DNA of 64,000 nt from Actinomadura sp. J1-007 (GCF_009793335.1 NZ_WING01000001.1:7192001-7256000); one strand, 5' to 3'; shown: positions 17,223 through 26,896, counted from the stretch's first letter. Translations and numbers: made by a program. The notes: generated by a model from the letters alone, not told the origin.

Positions 17223-19379
17223 GTGCCTTTCGACCAGCATGACCAACGGGCCGCCGTCCTGGTCGCGCAGATGACCATCGACGAGAAGATCCAGCTCGTC
17301 ACCGGCTACATGGGCATTCCCATCGGCGCGGACGGCCCCGAGACCGACGACCCGATGTTCAGGCTCACTCCCGAGACCACGCCGCCGCCCGGCGCGGTCG
17401 GCAGCGATGGGTTCGTTCCCGGCATCGCGCGTCTGGGCATCCCCGATCTCCAGCTCGCCGGCGCCGGTGTGGGCATCACGTCTCTGGTCGAACGCCCGGG
17501 CGGTGAGAACGTGGTCTTCCCGTCCTCCGTCGCCCAGACCGCGACCTGGAGCGAGCCGCTCGTCCGGGAGTTCGGCCGGCGGCTCGGAGCCGAGGCGCGA
17601 GCCCAGGGCATCAACGTCGTGCTCGCCGGTGCCACGAACCTGTCGATCGAGCCGCGGTCGGGGCGCAACTTCGAGTTTCGCGGCGAGGACCCCATCCTGG
17701 CCGGCGCCATGGTGCGCGAGGAGTTGCTCGGCACCCAGGACAGCGGGGTCGTGGCCTCCGTCAAGCACTTCGCGGCGAACTTCCAGGAGACCGGCCGGTT
17801 CGTCGTCAACTCGGTCGTCGACGAGCGGTCCCTGCGCGAAGGCGAACTGCTGGCCTTCGAGGTGGCGCTCACCGACGGCGATGTGGGCGCCGTCATGACC
17901 TCGTACAACCGGGTCAACGGGGTTTACAGCTCCGAGAACCACTACCTGCTGAGCGAGGTGCTGAAGCAGGAGTGGGGCTTCCGCGGGTGGGTGATGTCCG
18001 ACTGGGGCGCCGTGCACAGCACGGTCCCCTCCGCACTGGCCGGTCTCGACCAGGAGTTCCCACTCGCGCACTGGTTCGGCCGGGCACTCAAGGATGCCGT
18101 CGAGCGCGGCGAGGTTCCCCTTGAGCGCCTGGACGACATGAACCGGCGCATCCTCCGGTCCCTGATCGCCGTCGGGGTACTCGACCGGGACGCCTCGGAC
18201 AAGCCCGCATCCGCGAGGCAGGACAACCTCGACACGGCTCAGCGGATCGCTGAGGAGGGCATCGTCCTGCTCAAGAACGGTGGCGTGCTGCCGCTCTCCG
18301 GCGCCGTCTCCAGCGTCGTGGTCATCGGTGCGCATGCGGATGTCGCGGTTCCGTCGGGCGGCGGATCCGCCGCCGTCCGGCCGATCGGTGGCAACCCGGT
18401 GAAGGCCGCGCCCGGGGCGATGCCGCAGTACTGGGTGCCGTCCTCGCCGCTGGAGGCGCTCCGCCGGGAGCTGCCCGGCGCCGAGATCACCTGGTTCGAC
18501 GGCTCGGACGCCGAGGCCGCGGCGAGCGCGTCGCAGCACGCCGACGTCGCCGTCGTGTTCGCCGCGCAACTGACGACCGAACACCTCGACGTACCCGACC
18601 TGGGTCTCGCCGACGGGCAGGAGGAGCTCATCGCGGCCGTCGCGGCCGCGGCGCCGCGTGTCGTGGTGGTCCTGGAGACCGGCGGCGCCGTGACCATGCC
18701 GTGGCTCGACGACGTCGAGGCGGTCGTCGCCGCGTGGTACCCCGGACATCGTGGGGGCGATGCCATCGCCCGCATCCTCACGGGCCGCGTCAACCCCTCG
18801 GGAAAGACTCCGCTGACGTTCCCGCGCAGTGAGGACGATCTGCCCCACCGGACGGTCTTCCCGCCGCCCCCGCAGCCGGACCGGCGCGGGCCGGTCGAGC
18901 TGTCCCTGGTCAACCTGCTCAAGGAACAGCAGGGCGAGTACTTCGACGCGGTCTACGACGAGGGACTGCTACTGGGCTACAAGTGGTACGACGCCGGCGA
19001 CCGGCCGGTGGCCTTCCCCTTCGGCCACGGACTCTCGTACACCGATTACGAGTACGGCGCCGTCGACGCGCAGTGGACACCCGAAGGCGCCCGCGTCACC
19101 GTCAGCGTGCGCAACGCCGGAGCCGTGGACGGCAAGGAGACCGTGCAGGTGTACGCGACGCTGCCCGAGACCGCGGCGGCGCCCCGGCGTCTCGTCGGCT
19201 GGGCGAAGGTCGAACTCCGGTCGGGAGAGACCAGGACGGTGACCATCGATGTGGCGGCGAAGTACCTGTCGGTGTGGTCGGTGACGGACAAGGTCTGGTC
19301 GTTGCCCACTGGGACCTTCACGGTCGAGGCGGCGGCGTCGTCGCGGGACTCCCGTGCGACGGTGCGGCTGCGTCGCTGA
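17223..19379 (+). CDS. Family GH3 glycoside hydrolase (beta-glycosidase)
   Basis: A 718-residue enzyme with no signal peptide, so it acts on imported oligosaccharides. Domains in order: the (beta/alpha)8 barrel with LSIEPRSGRNFEFRGEDP, VVASVKHFAANFQE and the nucleophile Asp in GWVMSDWGAVHS; the alpha/beta sandwich from about residue 340 (GIVLLKNGGVLPL); a C-terminal Fn3-like domain (FPFGHGLSYTDYEY onward). GH3 members remove terminal beta-glucose, xylose or arabinose with retention. It is the last gene of the RraA-dehydratase-SDR unit; the RNA end is not obvious. Confidence 0.93.
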   Translation: MPFDQHDQRAAVLVAQMTIDEKIQLVTGYMGIPIGADGPETDDPMFRLTPETTPPPGAVGSDGFVPGIARLGIPDLQLAGAGVGITSLVERPGGENVVFPSSVAQTATWSEPLVREFGRRLGAEARAQGINVVLAGATNLSIEPRSGRNFEFRGEDPILAGAMVREELLGTQDSGVVASVKHFAANFQETGRFVVNSVVDERSLREGELLAFEVALTDGDVGAVMTSYNRVNGVYSSENHYLLSEVLKQEWGFRGWVMSDWGAVHSTVPSALAGLDQEFPLAHWFGRALKDAVERGEVPLERLDDMNRRILRSLIAVGVLDRDASDKPASARQDNLDTAQRIAEEGIVLLKNGGVLPLSGAVSSVVVIGAHADVAVPSGGGSAAVRPIGGNPVKAAPGAMPQYWVPSSPLEALRRELPGAEITWFDGSDAEAAASASQHADVAVVFAAQLTTEHLDVPDLGLADGQEELIAAVAAAAPRVVVVLETGGAVTMPWLDDVEAVVAAWYPGHRGGDAIARILTGRVNPSGKTPLTFPRSEDDLPHRTVFPPPPQPDRRGPVELSLVNLLKEQQGEYFDAVYDEGLLLGYKWYDAGDRPVAFPFGHGLSYTDYEYGAVDAQWTPEGARVTVSVRNAGAVDGKETVQVYATLPETAAAPRRLVGWAKVELRSGETRTVTIDVAAKYLSVWSVTDKVWSLPTGTFTVEAAASSRDSRATVRLRR

Positions 19380-19425
19380 TCCCTCACGTGCCGGCGGGCG
19401 TCTTTCCACGTCCAAGCAGCTTATC

Positions 19426-19436
19426 AACTTCTATTA
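19426..19436. promoter_or_regulatory. Sugar-locus operator motif, copy 2
   Basis: AACTTCTATTA, one base different from the other copies, in the 169-base gap before the ABC permease gene. It lies inside a larger inverted repeat, TATCA (19422-19426) and TGATA (19442-19446). Confidence 0.55.
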
Positions 19437-19548
19437 CTAGCTGATATCATCCGGCCGTAGTGCCAGATGGGATGTTCCTGGAGGTCTCCGTGAAGGTTGC
19501 CCACGACGCGGCCCTGCCCGGCTCGGTCCCGCGACCCGGCGCTGCCGC

Positions 19549-20490
19549 ATGATCGCCTACACGGCGAAGCGGGTCGGCTCGGCCGTCCTGTTGGTCTTCG
19601 TCGTCTCGCTGCTGTCGTTCCTGCTGTCCCGGCTCGTGCCGGGCGACCCGGCGCGCACGATTCTGGGGGTCTCCGCGACCGCCCAGCAGGTGGCGGACAA
19701 GCGCGCCGAACTCGGGCTCGACGAGAACGTGCTCGTCGCGTACGCGCGTTGGCTGGGCCACGCGGCGACCGGCAGCCTCGGCTCGTCCTGGTTCACCGGC
19801 CAGGACGTGGCGTCCTCGATCGCGAGCCGGCTGCCGGTCACACTGTCCATCGCGCTGGTGGCCACGGTGGTCGCGGGTGTCATCGGCACAGCTCTCGGCC
19901 TGCTGGCCGCCGTTCGGCGCGGCTTCGCCGACCGGCTCCTGCAACCGCTCTCGATCGGCGGTTTCGCGATCCCCAACTTCATCGTCGCGATCGTGCTCCT
20001 GGGGGTCTTCGCCGTCCGTCTGAGGGCGCTGCCGGCCACCGGCTACACCGATCTCACGGTGGATCCGACCCGGTGGGCTCGGTCGATCACCCTGCCCGTC
20101 GCGGCGCTCGCCGTGGGCGCGATCGCCGCGGTGGCCCAGCAGATGCGCAACGCCGCGGTCTTCGTCCTTCAGCAGGACTACGTCCGGTCGCTGCGCGGGC
20201 GCGGTCTGCGCGGCAGCACCGTCTACCTCAAGCACGTGCTGCGCAATTCCGCTCCGGTGGCGTTGACCGTGCTGTCGTTGCAGTTCATCAGCCTGCTCAG
20301 CGGCGCCGTCATCATCGAGAACATGTTCGCGCTGCCGGGCATGGCCGCCTTGACGGTCAGCGCGTCGACGCAGCGCGACGAGCCGGTGATCCAGGGCGCG
20401 GTCGTGACCGTCGTCGTGGTCGTCGTCCTCGTGAACCTGCTCATCGACCTCGCCTCGGCGTGGCTCAACCCGAAGGTGCGCGCATCATGA
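19549..20490 (+). CDS. Peptide/oligosaccharide-type ABC importer permease (DppB family)
   Basis: A 313-residue membrane protein starting MIAYTAKRVGSAVLLVF, with the DppB opening FLLSRLVPGDPA, about six membrane segments, and the coupling helix RNAAVFVLQQDYVRSLRGRG. Partner of the fused permease-ATPase encoded next, with which it overlaps (ATGA). Such importers move peptides or, in loci rich in glycosidases, oligosaccharides and sugar acids. An operator-type motif lies upstream. Confidence 0.93.
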   Translation: MIAYTAKRVGSAVLLVFVVSLLSFLLSRLVPGDPARTILGVSATAQQVADKRAELGLDENVLVAYARWLGHAATGSLGSSWFTGQDVASSIASRLPVTLSIALVATVVAGVIGTALGLLAAVRRGFADRLLQPLSIGGFAIPNFIVAIVLLGVFAVRLRALPATGYTDLTVDPTRWARSITLPVAALAVGAIAAVAQQMRNAAVFVLQQDYVRSLRGRGLRGSTVYLKHVLRNSAPVALTVLSLQFISLLSGAVIIENMFALPGMAALTVSASTQRDEPVIQGAVVTVVVVVVLVNLLIDLASAWLNPKVRAS

Positions 20491-23042
20491 GCGAGGTCGT
20501 CGATCCCACCGCGGCAGCGCCGCGACCGCGTTCGGGCGCATGGCGGCGGCTGCTGCGAAGCCCGGGGATGCTCGTCCCGGCCGCGGTGCTCACGCTCATG
20601 ATCATCGCCTGTTTCGCCGCGCCGCTGCTCGGCCTCAGGTCGCCGAACGCGACCGACCCCCTGCACTCGCTGGCCGGACCGACCGCTGAGCACCTGCTCG
20701 GCACGGACTCCTCCGGGCGTGACGTACTGAGCCGGCTGCTGCACGGCGGCCAGGCGACCCTGCTGGCCGGGTTGATCGCCACCGCGGTCGCCCTGGTTCT
20801 GGGCCTGCCGCTCGGCCTCGTCGCCGGCTATTACGGCGGATGGATCGACCGGGCGCTGAACTGGGTTTCCAGCCTTGTGCAGGCGTTGCCGGCGATCGTC
20901 GCGCTGCTCGCGGTGGCCGCCGCCATCGGCTCCAGCCCGTACGCCATCATGGCCGTGTTCGGCGTGCTGCTGCTGCCCGCGGTGTTCCGGCCGGTCCGCG
21001 CCGCGGTGATCGACGTCCGGCGCGAGCTGTACATCGACGCGGCCAAGGTCGCCGGGATCAGCGACACCTCGATCATCGGCCGCCACATCCTCGCCGTCGT
21101 GTTCCCGGTGGCCCTCATCCAGACCGGGTTCATCTTCGGTGTCGCTCTCATCGTGCAGGCCGGCCTGGAGTTCATCGGTGTCGGCGATGCGACGGCGGCG
21201 AGCTGGGGCTCCATGCTCCAGGACGGCTTCAGCACCATCTACGGCAACTCCTTCCTCGTCGTCCCGCCCGCGGTCGCCGTCGCACTGACGGTGCTGTGCC
21301 CGATGCTCATGGCCTCGGTCGGCCGTGACCTGGCGAGCGAGAGCTCCACACCCTCGCGCCGCGCCCGCCGGCGCGTGCCGGCGCCGGGATCCGATGCCCC
21401 GCGAGGACTGCTCGACGTCCGCGACCTGGGCATCACGTACCGTGCCGACGGCAAGGACGCCAAGGTCGTGGAGCACATCGACTTCTTCGTCCGCGAAGGC
21501 GAGATCCTCGGGCTGGTCGGCGAGTCGGGCTCGGGCAAGACCCAGTCGGTGCTCGGCGTTCTCGGGCTGCTGTCCACCGGGGGCGCCGTCACGAACGGGA
21601 CCGTGCTCTTCGACGGCCGGGACCTCACCGCGCTGTCGCCCAAGGAGCTGAACCGCCTGCGGGGCAGGGCGATCGGCTACATCCCGCAGGAGCCGATGTC
21701 CAACCTCGATCCGAGTTTCACCATCGGTTCGCAGCTCATCGAGCCGATGCGGCAGCACCTGCGGCTGTCCCGCGCAGAGGCCAAACGCCAGGCGCTCGAA
21801 CTGCTGACCCGGGTCGGCATCACCGACCCCGAACGGACGTTCCGCAGCCACCCGCACGAGATCTCGGGCGGCATGGCCCAGCGCGTGCTCATCGCCGCCG
21901 CCGTCTCGTGCGAGCCGCGCCTCATCGTCGCCGACGAGCCGACGACGGCCCTGGACGTGACGGTGCAGGCCGAGGTGCTCGATCTGCTGCGCTCGCTGGT
22001 CGCCGAACGAGGGCTGGCCACCGTGCTGGTCACCCACGACCTGGGCGTGGTGGCCGACATCTGCGACCGCGTGGCCGTCCTGCGCGACGGCCACGTGGTG
22101 GAGGACGCCGACGTCCAGCACCTGTTCACCCAGCCGCGGGACCCGTACACGATCGCTCTGCTCGACGCGATGCCCTCGCGCCTCCCGCCGCGCGAGGTCG
22201 GCCGGCAGCAGATCGGCGAGGTCGTGCTGGAGGTCGAGCGCCTCCAGGTGAGCTACCCGGGCCCGCGCGGCGCGGCGTTCGTCGCACTGGACGACGTCAG
22301 CCTGGACGTCCGCCAGGGCGAGACGCTGGGGCTGGTGGGCGAGTCAGGCTCCGGCAAGTCGACGCTCGGGCGGGCGATCCTGGGCCTGGCCCGGGTGACG
22401 TCCGGCGACATCCGCTGGGACGGCCGCAGTATCGCGAACCTCTCGGGGACCGCGCGGCGCGAGCTCAGCGCCGACATCCAGGTCGTGTTCCAGGATCCGT
22501 TCAGCTCGCTGAACCCGGCCATGTCCGTCGAGGACATTCTCGTCGAGCCGCTGCTCAGCGACCCCGCACTGACGCGCGCGCAGGCATTGCAGCGGGTTCG
22601 CCGACTGCTCGATGAGGTGCATCTGCCCAAGGACGCCGGCCGGCGCCGGGCACGGGAGTTCTCCGGTGGCCAGCGTCAGCGGATCGCGATCGCGCGGGCG
22701 CTCTGCCGGGCGCCCCGGCTGATCATTTGCGACGAGCCGGTGAGCGCGCTGGACCTCTCGACCCAGGCGCGCGTGCTGGAACTGTTCAACGAGCTGCAGG
22801 ACCGGACCGGGGTCGCCTACCTGTTCATCTCGCACGACCTCGACGTCGTGCGGCACATCGCGGACCGGACGGCGGTGATCCGGCACGGCCGCCTGGTCGA
22901 GCTCGGCGCGAGCGAGAAGATCGCCACCGACCCCGCCGATCCGTACACGCGGGCGCTGGCGGAGGCCGCACCGCTGCCGGACCCCGTACTCCAGGCGGAG
23001 CGCCGCAAAAGGCGCCTGGAATCGCCAACGGCGTCACTGTGA
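20487..23042 (+). CDS. Three-domain ABC importer protein: DppC permease fused to DppD and DppF ATPases
   Basis: One uninterrupted 851-residue frame. Residues 1-285 are a DppC permease (LLGTDSSGRDVLSRLLHGG, coupling region RELYIDAAKVAGI). Residues about 305-575 are the first ATPase: Walker A GESGSGKT, signature ISGGMAQR, Walker B VADEPTTALD. Residues about 585-845 are the second: GESGSGKST, FSGGQRQR, IICDEPVSALD. Separate genes are the rule; DppD-DppF fusions are known, but adding the permease means the importer needs only this chain plus DppB and a binding protein. The latter is most likely that at 27996. Confidence 0.92.
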   Translation: MSEVVDPTAAAPRPRSGAWRRLLRSPGMLVPAAVLTLMIIACFAAPLLGLRSPNATDPLHSLAGPTAEHLLGTDSSGRDVLSRLLHGGQATLLAGLIATAVALVLGLPLGLVAGYYGGWIDRALNWVSSLVQALPAIVALLAVAAAIGSSPYAIMAVFGVLLLPAVFRPVRAAVIDVRRELYIDAAKVAGISDTSIIGRHILAVVFPVALIQTGFIFGVALIVQAGLEFIGVGDATAASWGSMLQDGFSTIYGNSFLVVPPAVAVALTVLCPMLMASVGRDLASESSTPSRRARRRVPAPGSDAPRGLLDVRDLGITYRADGKDAKVVEHIDFFVREGEILGLVGESGSGKTQSVLGVLGLLSTGGAVTNGTVLFDGRDLTALSPKELNRLRGRAIGYIPQEPMSNLDPSFTIGSQLIEPMRQHLRLSRAEAKRQALELLTRVGITDPERTFRSHPHEISGGMAQRVLIAAAVSCEPRLIVADEPTTALDVTVQAEVLDLLRSLVAERGLATVLVTHDLGVVADICDRVAVLRDGHVVEDADVQHLFTQPRDPYTIALLDAMPSRLPPREVGRQQIGEVVLEVERLQVSYPGPRGAAFVALDDVSLDVRQGETLGLVGESGSGKSTLGRAILGLARVTSGDIRWDGRSIANLSGTARRELSADIQVVFQDPFSSLNPAMSVEDILVEPLLSDPALTRAQALQRVRRLLDEVHLPKDAGRRRAREFSGGQRQRIAIARALCRAPRLIICDEPVSALDLSTQARVLELFNELQDRTGVAYLFISHDLDVVRHIADRTAVIRHGRLVELGASEKIATDPADPYTRALAEAAPLPDPVLQAERRKRRLESPTASL

Positions 23043-23074
23043 CGCGCACCTTCGACCAGCCTGAGGAGACACCC

Positions 23075-24637
23075 GTGACGACTGGAACCGTGAGCGTGAC
23101 CGAGCGCACGCTCGGCACGATCTCACCCTTCATGTTCGGCGGCATGATCGAGCATTTCGGCCGCACCGTGTACCCCGGGGTGTGGGACGTCCAGCGGGAC
23201 GAGGCCCGCGCCGACACCCGAGACGCCGTGACCCGGATGGGCGTACGCCTGCTGCGGTATCCCGGCGGCTGTTTCTCCAGCGACTACCACTGGCGCGACG
23301 GTGTCGGGCCGCGCCATGAGCGGCCGACGGTCACGGAGACCTTTTGGACCGGCCTGCCGCAACGGATGCAGCGCTTCGGGGCGGACTCCCGACTGGCGTC
23401 GGGCGCGGAGGCCCTCGGCCGGCTGGTCGGCCCGGCCGAGACCAACGCGTTCGGCACCGACGAGTTCCTGCGGTACTGCCTCGACGTCGACGCCGAACCG
23501 TTCCTCGTGGTCAACATCGGTACCGGGACGCCCGAGGAGGCCGCCGACTGGGTGCGGTACTGCAATGTCGACCGCGAGTCGCCCCGCACGGTCACCTGGT
23601 GGTCCATCGGCAATGAGACCTGGGGTTCCCACGAGTACGGGCACGACACGCCTGCCGCCTACGGCGAGCGCGTCGCCGAGTTCGCCCGGGCCATGCGCCT
23701 CGTCGACCCGGCCATCAAACTCGTGGCGGTCGGACTCCCCGTCTCGGGCGAGACAGAGATCATGGGATCCGATGAGGAGGGGCTGGGCCTGACGACGTAC
23801 AGGGCCCGAGACTGGAACAGCGGTGTCCTCAAGGCCTGCGGCGACGTCATCGACCTGCTGTCCGTGCACTGGTACTTCCCGGGCATGATCGGGCGGCCCC
23901 TCGACGACGAGAACGACCTGCTGCGGCTCAACACCTCGCCCGACCAGCTCGCGGACATCCTGCGCGACACGGCCGCCTTCAACGACGAGATGGTTCCCGG
24001 GCGCGCCATCGGCCTGTCGCTGGACGAGTGGAACCGCATGGTCCAGTTCGACGACCACCTGGGCACGAACCACCCGCTGGGCAACGCGGCGTTCTTCGCG
24101 GGCTGCTACAACGCGCTGCTGGCCAACGCCGAACGGACGCCGATCGCCGTCATCAGCCATCTCGTCAACTGCCTCGCGCCCATCCAGACCGACGACGACC
24201 GAGTGTTCGGCACGGTCGCCTTCCTGGTCGCGCAGCTGTACGAGGCGCACGCACGCGGCACGTCGCTCGCCGTCGATGTCGAGTCGGCCGTGATCGACGT
24301 CCCGCCGCTGGACCGGCTCGCCCCGCACGCCATGACCCACGGCGACCTGAGCAGCCCGCGCCGGGCCCCGGCGCTCAGCGCGTCAGCGACACGTCACGGC
24401 GACGCGATGAGCGTGTTCCTGGTCAACCGCGGCGTCGCGGAGGCGGCCGAGGTGTCCGTGCTCGGCCTCGCCGACGGCGAGGCGATCGTGCGCTGGGTCG
24501 ACGGACCGGATCTGTGGGCGGTGAACACCCTCGACGCTCCGGAGACCCTCACCGTGCGGGAGCGACGGGTGACGGTCGCCCGGGGCCGGGCCGTGGTGAC
24601 GGTGCCGCCGTGCGGCGTCGCGGTGGTGACCCGATGA
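23075..24637 (+). CDS. GH51-type alpha-L-arabinofuranosidase
   Basis: A 520-residue cytoplasmic enzyme. It starts with the family layout ISPFMFGGMIEHFGRTVYPG, then LLRYPGGCFSSDYHWRDGVG; the acid/base Glu is in WWSIGNETWG and the nucleophile Glu in GLSLDEWN. The C-terminal part is a beta sandwich (from about residue 410). GH51 enzymes release L-arabinofuranose from arabinan or arabinoxylan fragments. GTG 23075 has GAGGAGA upstream. It follows the importer by 32 bases and overlaps the next gene. Confidence 0.92.
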   Translation: MTTGTVSVTERTLGTISPFMFGGMIEHFGRTVYPGVWDVQRDEARADTRDAVTRMGVRLLRYPGGCFSSDYHWRDGVGPRHERPTVTETFWTGLPQRMQRFGADSRLASGAEALGRLVGPAETNAFGTDEFLRYCLDVDAEPFLVVNIGTGTPEEAADWVRYCNVDRESPRTVTWWSIGNETWGSHEYGHDTPAAYGERVAEFARAMRLVDPAIKLVAVGLPVSGETEIMGSDEEGLGLTTYRARDWNSGVLKACGDVIDLLSVHWYFPGMIGRPLDDENDLLRLNTSPDQLADILRDTAAFNDEMVPGRAIGLSLDEWNRMVQFDDHLGTNHPLGNAAFFAGCYNALLANAERTPIAVISHLVNCLAPIQTDDDRVFGTVAFLVAQLYEAHARGTSLAVDVESAVIDVPPLDRLAPHAMTHGDLSSPRRAPALSASATRHGDAMSVFLVNRGVAEAAEVSVLGLADGEAIVRWVDGPDLWAVNTLDAPETLTVRERRVTVARGRAVVTVPPCGVAVVTR

Positions 24638-25491
24638 CCATGATCGAGCCGATCGTCCACGGTGCGCGGCTCGTCGGCGACATCCTCGCCTCGGCGCCGG
24701 AACCCGGTTCCGCGTCGCTGTGGCGACTCGGCCAATCGGGCCTGGTCGTCCGCCTCCCCGGCGCGACGCTGGCGATCGACCCGTACCTGAGCAACCACGG
24801 CGAGGCGGTACTCGGGCCGCCCTTCGACCATCGCCGGCTGACCCGCGCGCCGCTCGACCCGGCCGAGATCGACTTCCTCGACGCGGTCCTGGTCAGCCAC
24901 GACCATCTCGACCACCTCGACGTGCCGACGATCCGGACGCTGGCCCGGACCAACCCCGGCGCACGCATCGTCGGCCCGGCCGCCTGCGGGAAGGCCTTCG
25001 AAGACCTCGGCTGGCGCGCCGAGCAGGTGGTCGTGCTCGGCGACGGGTCCCGCACCGAGTTCGACGATTGGTACGTCGAAGGCTACGCGGTCCCGCACGA
25101 GGAGTTCGATGAGGCGGACGGCTCGGCCCGGTATCTCGGATTCGTGGTCGGCGACGCGCGCGTCCGGCTCGCCCACCTCGGCGACAGCCTGGCCCACGCC
25201 CGCGTCGCACGGACGCTCGCCGACAAGGCGGTCGATCTGATCGCCCTGCCGATCAACGGGCGCGACGAGGAGCGCCGACTCATGGGGTTCGCCGGCAACA
25301 TGACGGCGCGCGAGGCGGTGCGGCTGGCGGTCGAGGCCGGGCGCCCGCTGGCCCTGCCGATGCACTACGACATGTTCGCGCAGAACGTCGAGCCGGACGC
25401 GCTTGCGACATTCGAGGCCGCGGCCGCGGCCGCCGCCCTGCCGTACCGGGTCGCCGCCGCCGGCGAGCGGGTGGACTGGGGGTCCCGGTGA
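24634..25491 (+). CDS. Metallo-beta-lactamase-fold lactonase-like protein (UlaG type)
   Basis: A 285-residue hydrolase. Metal motif SHDHLDHLDV in the HxHxDH position, a downstream His in YAVPHEE, LAHLGDSLAHA for the bridging Asp, and a final His in LPMHYDMF. The order and spacing resemble UlaG, the L-ascorbate-6-phosphate lactonase, so opening of a sugar lactone is plausible in this locus. The exact substrate is inferred from context only. Overlaps both neighbours by 4 bases. Confidence 0.85.
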   Translation: MTMIEPIVHGARLVGDILASAPEPGSASLWRLGQSGLVVRLPGATLAIDPYLSNHGEAVLGPPFDHRRLTRAPLDPAEIDFLDAVLVSHDHLDHLDVPTIRTLARTNPGARIVGPAACGKAFEDLGWRAEQVVVLGDGSRTEFDDWYVEGYAVPHEEFDEADGSARYLGFVVGDARVRLAHLGDSLAHARVARTLADKAVDLIALPINGRDEERRLMGFAGNMTAREAVRLAVEAGRPLALPMHYDMFAQNVEPDALATFEAAAAAAALPYRVAAAGERVDWGSR

Positions 25492-25958
25492 TCGTTTTCG
25501 AGCGGATCGTCCAGGAACGGATGCTCCCCGCCGTCACCCCGACCCATGCTGAGGACGCGCCGCCAGCGGCCGGTGCGCTCCGGGCGGGCGGCATCGGCGC
25601 TATCGAGATCACGCTCCGCACCCGCGCGGGCATCCCCGCCATCGAACGGGTCACAGCGGACACCGACATCCTCGTTGGCGCTGGGACCGTGCGGACGGTG
25701 CGGGACATCGAGCCGGTCGCCCGCGCAGGCGCCGCGTTCACCGTCGCTCCCGGCCTCGACGACGACGTGCTGCGGGCGGCCGCCAATCGGGGCAGCCCGA
25801 CCCTCCCGGGCATCGCGGCGGCGACGGGGGCGCAGCGCGCGATGCGAGCGGGCGGTTGGAGGCTGCCATGGTCGGCCGTCGAGGCACGTGATCACGCGGC
25901 CATCGAAACGCCGGCCCGCGAGGCGTCTCAACGCCTGCGGGCGGAAGCCGCGACATGA
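25488..25958 (+). CDS. KDPG/KHG aldolase with an internal deletion removing the Schiff-base lysine
   Basis: The N-terminal half is normal for this class I aldolase: MLPAVTPTHAEDAPPAAGAL, GIGAIEITLRT with the catalytic Glu, ILVGAGTV and AAFTVAPGLDDDVL, then PGIAAATGAQRAMRAG. The text then jumps straight to WRLPWSAVEARDHAAIE, the normal C-terminal helix. About 50-60 residues holding the FFPA strand, the Lys and the phosphate-binding GGI loop are missing, so the product is 156 residues against about 205-215. The frame is kept and both ends still overlap the neighbours. I expect no aldolase activity. Confidence 0.85.
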   Translation: MIVFERIVQERMLPAVTPTHAEDAPPAAGALRAGGIGAIEITLRTRAGIPAIERVTADTDILVGAGTVRTVRDIEPVARAGAAFTVAPGLDDDVLRAAANRGSPTLPGIAAATGAQRAMRAGGWRLPWSAVEARDHAAIETPAREASQRLRAEAAT

Positions 25959-26896
25959 CCGTGGTCGCCGTGGGGGAGTCCCTCGGCCTGCTTCGGGCCG
26001 AGGAGAGCGGCTCGCTCGCGACCGTCGACCGGCTTCGCCTGACCTTCGGCGGCGCCGAGTCGAACGTCGCCATCGGGGTGTCCCGGCTCGGCGGATCCGC
26101 GCGCTGGATCGGACGGGTCGGCCGGGACGTCATCGGTGACCGCATCGTGCGGGAGCTCCGCGCCGAAGGCGTCGAGGTCCACGCGGGGATCGACGCCGAC
26201 CGCCCGACCGCCCTCATGCTGAAGGAATCACCGGTGCCGGCAATGTCACGCGTGCTGTACTACCGCGGGGACAGCGCCGGCAGCCGACTCGGTCCCGCGG
26301 ACATCCCCGCCGGCCTCGTCCAGGCGAACGACGTCCTGCACGTCTCGGGCATTACGGCGAGCCTTTCCGCGTCGGCGGAGAAGGCCGTGCACCACGCGAT
26401 CGACATCGCACGTGCGAACGACGCGCTGGTCTCCTTCGATGTCAACCACCGCGCGACGCTCCGCCGTCACCGCGCGGCCGCGGACATCTACCGCGAGGTC
26501 GCGCAGCGCGCCGACATCATCTTCGCCGGACTGGACGAGGCGTCGCTCCTCACCGGCGCCGCGGCGACCGCCGAGGCCACCGCCCGGGAGCTCGGGCGAA
26601 TCGGGGCCGGCCAGATCGTCGTGAAGCTCGGCGCGGACGGCTGCCTGGCGCTCGAAGGAGGCGAACTCCACGCCCGCAGTGCCGTTCCCGTCGATCCCGT
26701 CGACACAGTGGGCGCCGGTGACGCGTTCGTCGCCGGCTACCTGGCCGAACTCCAACTCGGCGGTTCCATGGACGCTCGGCTGGCGACCGCGGTGACCGCG
26801 GGCGCCTTCGCCTGCCTCAGCACCGGCGACTGGGAAGGGCTGCCGCGCCGAGGGGACCTGGACCTGCTCGGCGCGGTGGACCCGGTCATGCGGTGA
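25955..26896 (+). CDS. PfkB-family kinase, probably 2-keto-3-deoxygluconate kinase
   Basis: A 313-residue ribokinase-fold enzyme: GESLGLLRAEESG and the sugar-binding FGGAESNVAIGVSRLGG near the start, FDVNHR in the middle, and the catalytic signature DTVGAGDAFVAGYLAE with the base Asp. The pairing with an aldolase and an acid-sugar dehydratase argues for phosphorylation of 2-keto-3-deoxygluconate or -galactonate by ATP. The last 11 bases overlap the convergent regulator gene. Confidence 0.88.
   Translation: MTVVAVGESLGLLRAEESGSLATVDRLRLTFGGAESNVAIGVSRLGGSARWIGRVGRDVIGDRIVRELRAEGVEVHAGIDADRPTALMLKESPVPAMSRVLYYRGDSAGSRLGPADIPAGLVQANDVLHVSGITASLSASAEKAVHHAIDIARANDALVSFDVNHRATLRRHRAAADIYREVAQRADIIFAGLDEASLLTGAAATAEATARELGRIGAGQIVVKLGADGCLALEGGELHARSAVPVDPVDTVGAGDAFVAGYLAELQLGGSMDARLATAVTAGAFACLSTGDWEGLPRRGDLDLLGAVDPVMR

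Noticed and set aside
16083-18848. 921-codon open frame on the minus strand
   Set aside because: It lies opposite the intact dehydratase, SDR and GH3 genes, is rich in His, Arg, Asp and Gly, and has no motifs; a high-GC shadow.
19497-20486. Upstream extension of the DppC-DppD-DppF frame
   Set aside because: This part overlaps DppB in another frame and is Arg-rich nonsense; the coupled ATG at 20487 is the natural start.
20223-22121. 632-codon minus-strand frame
   Set aside because: Antisense to the importer genes with the same shadow composition; no ribosome site.
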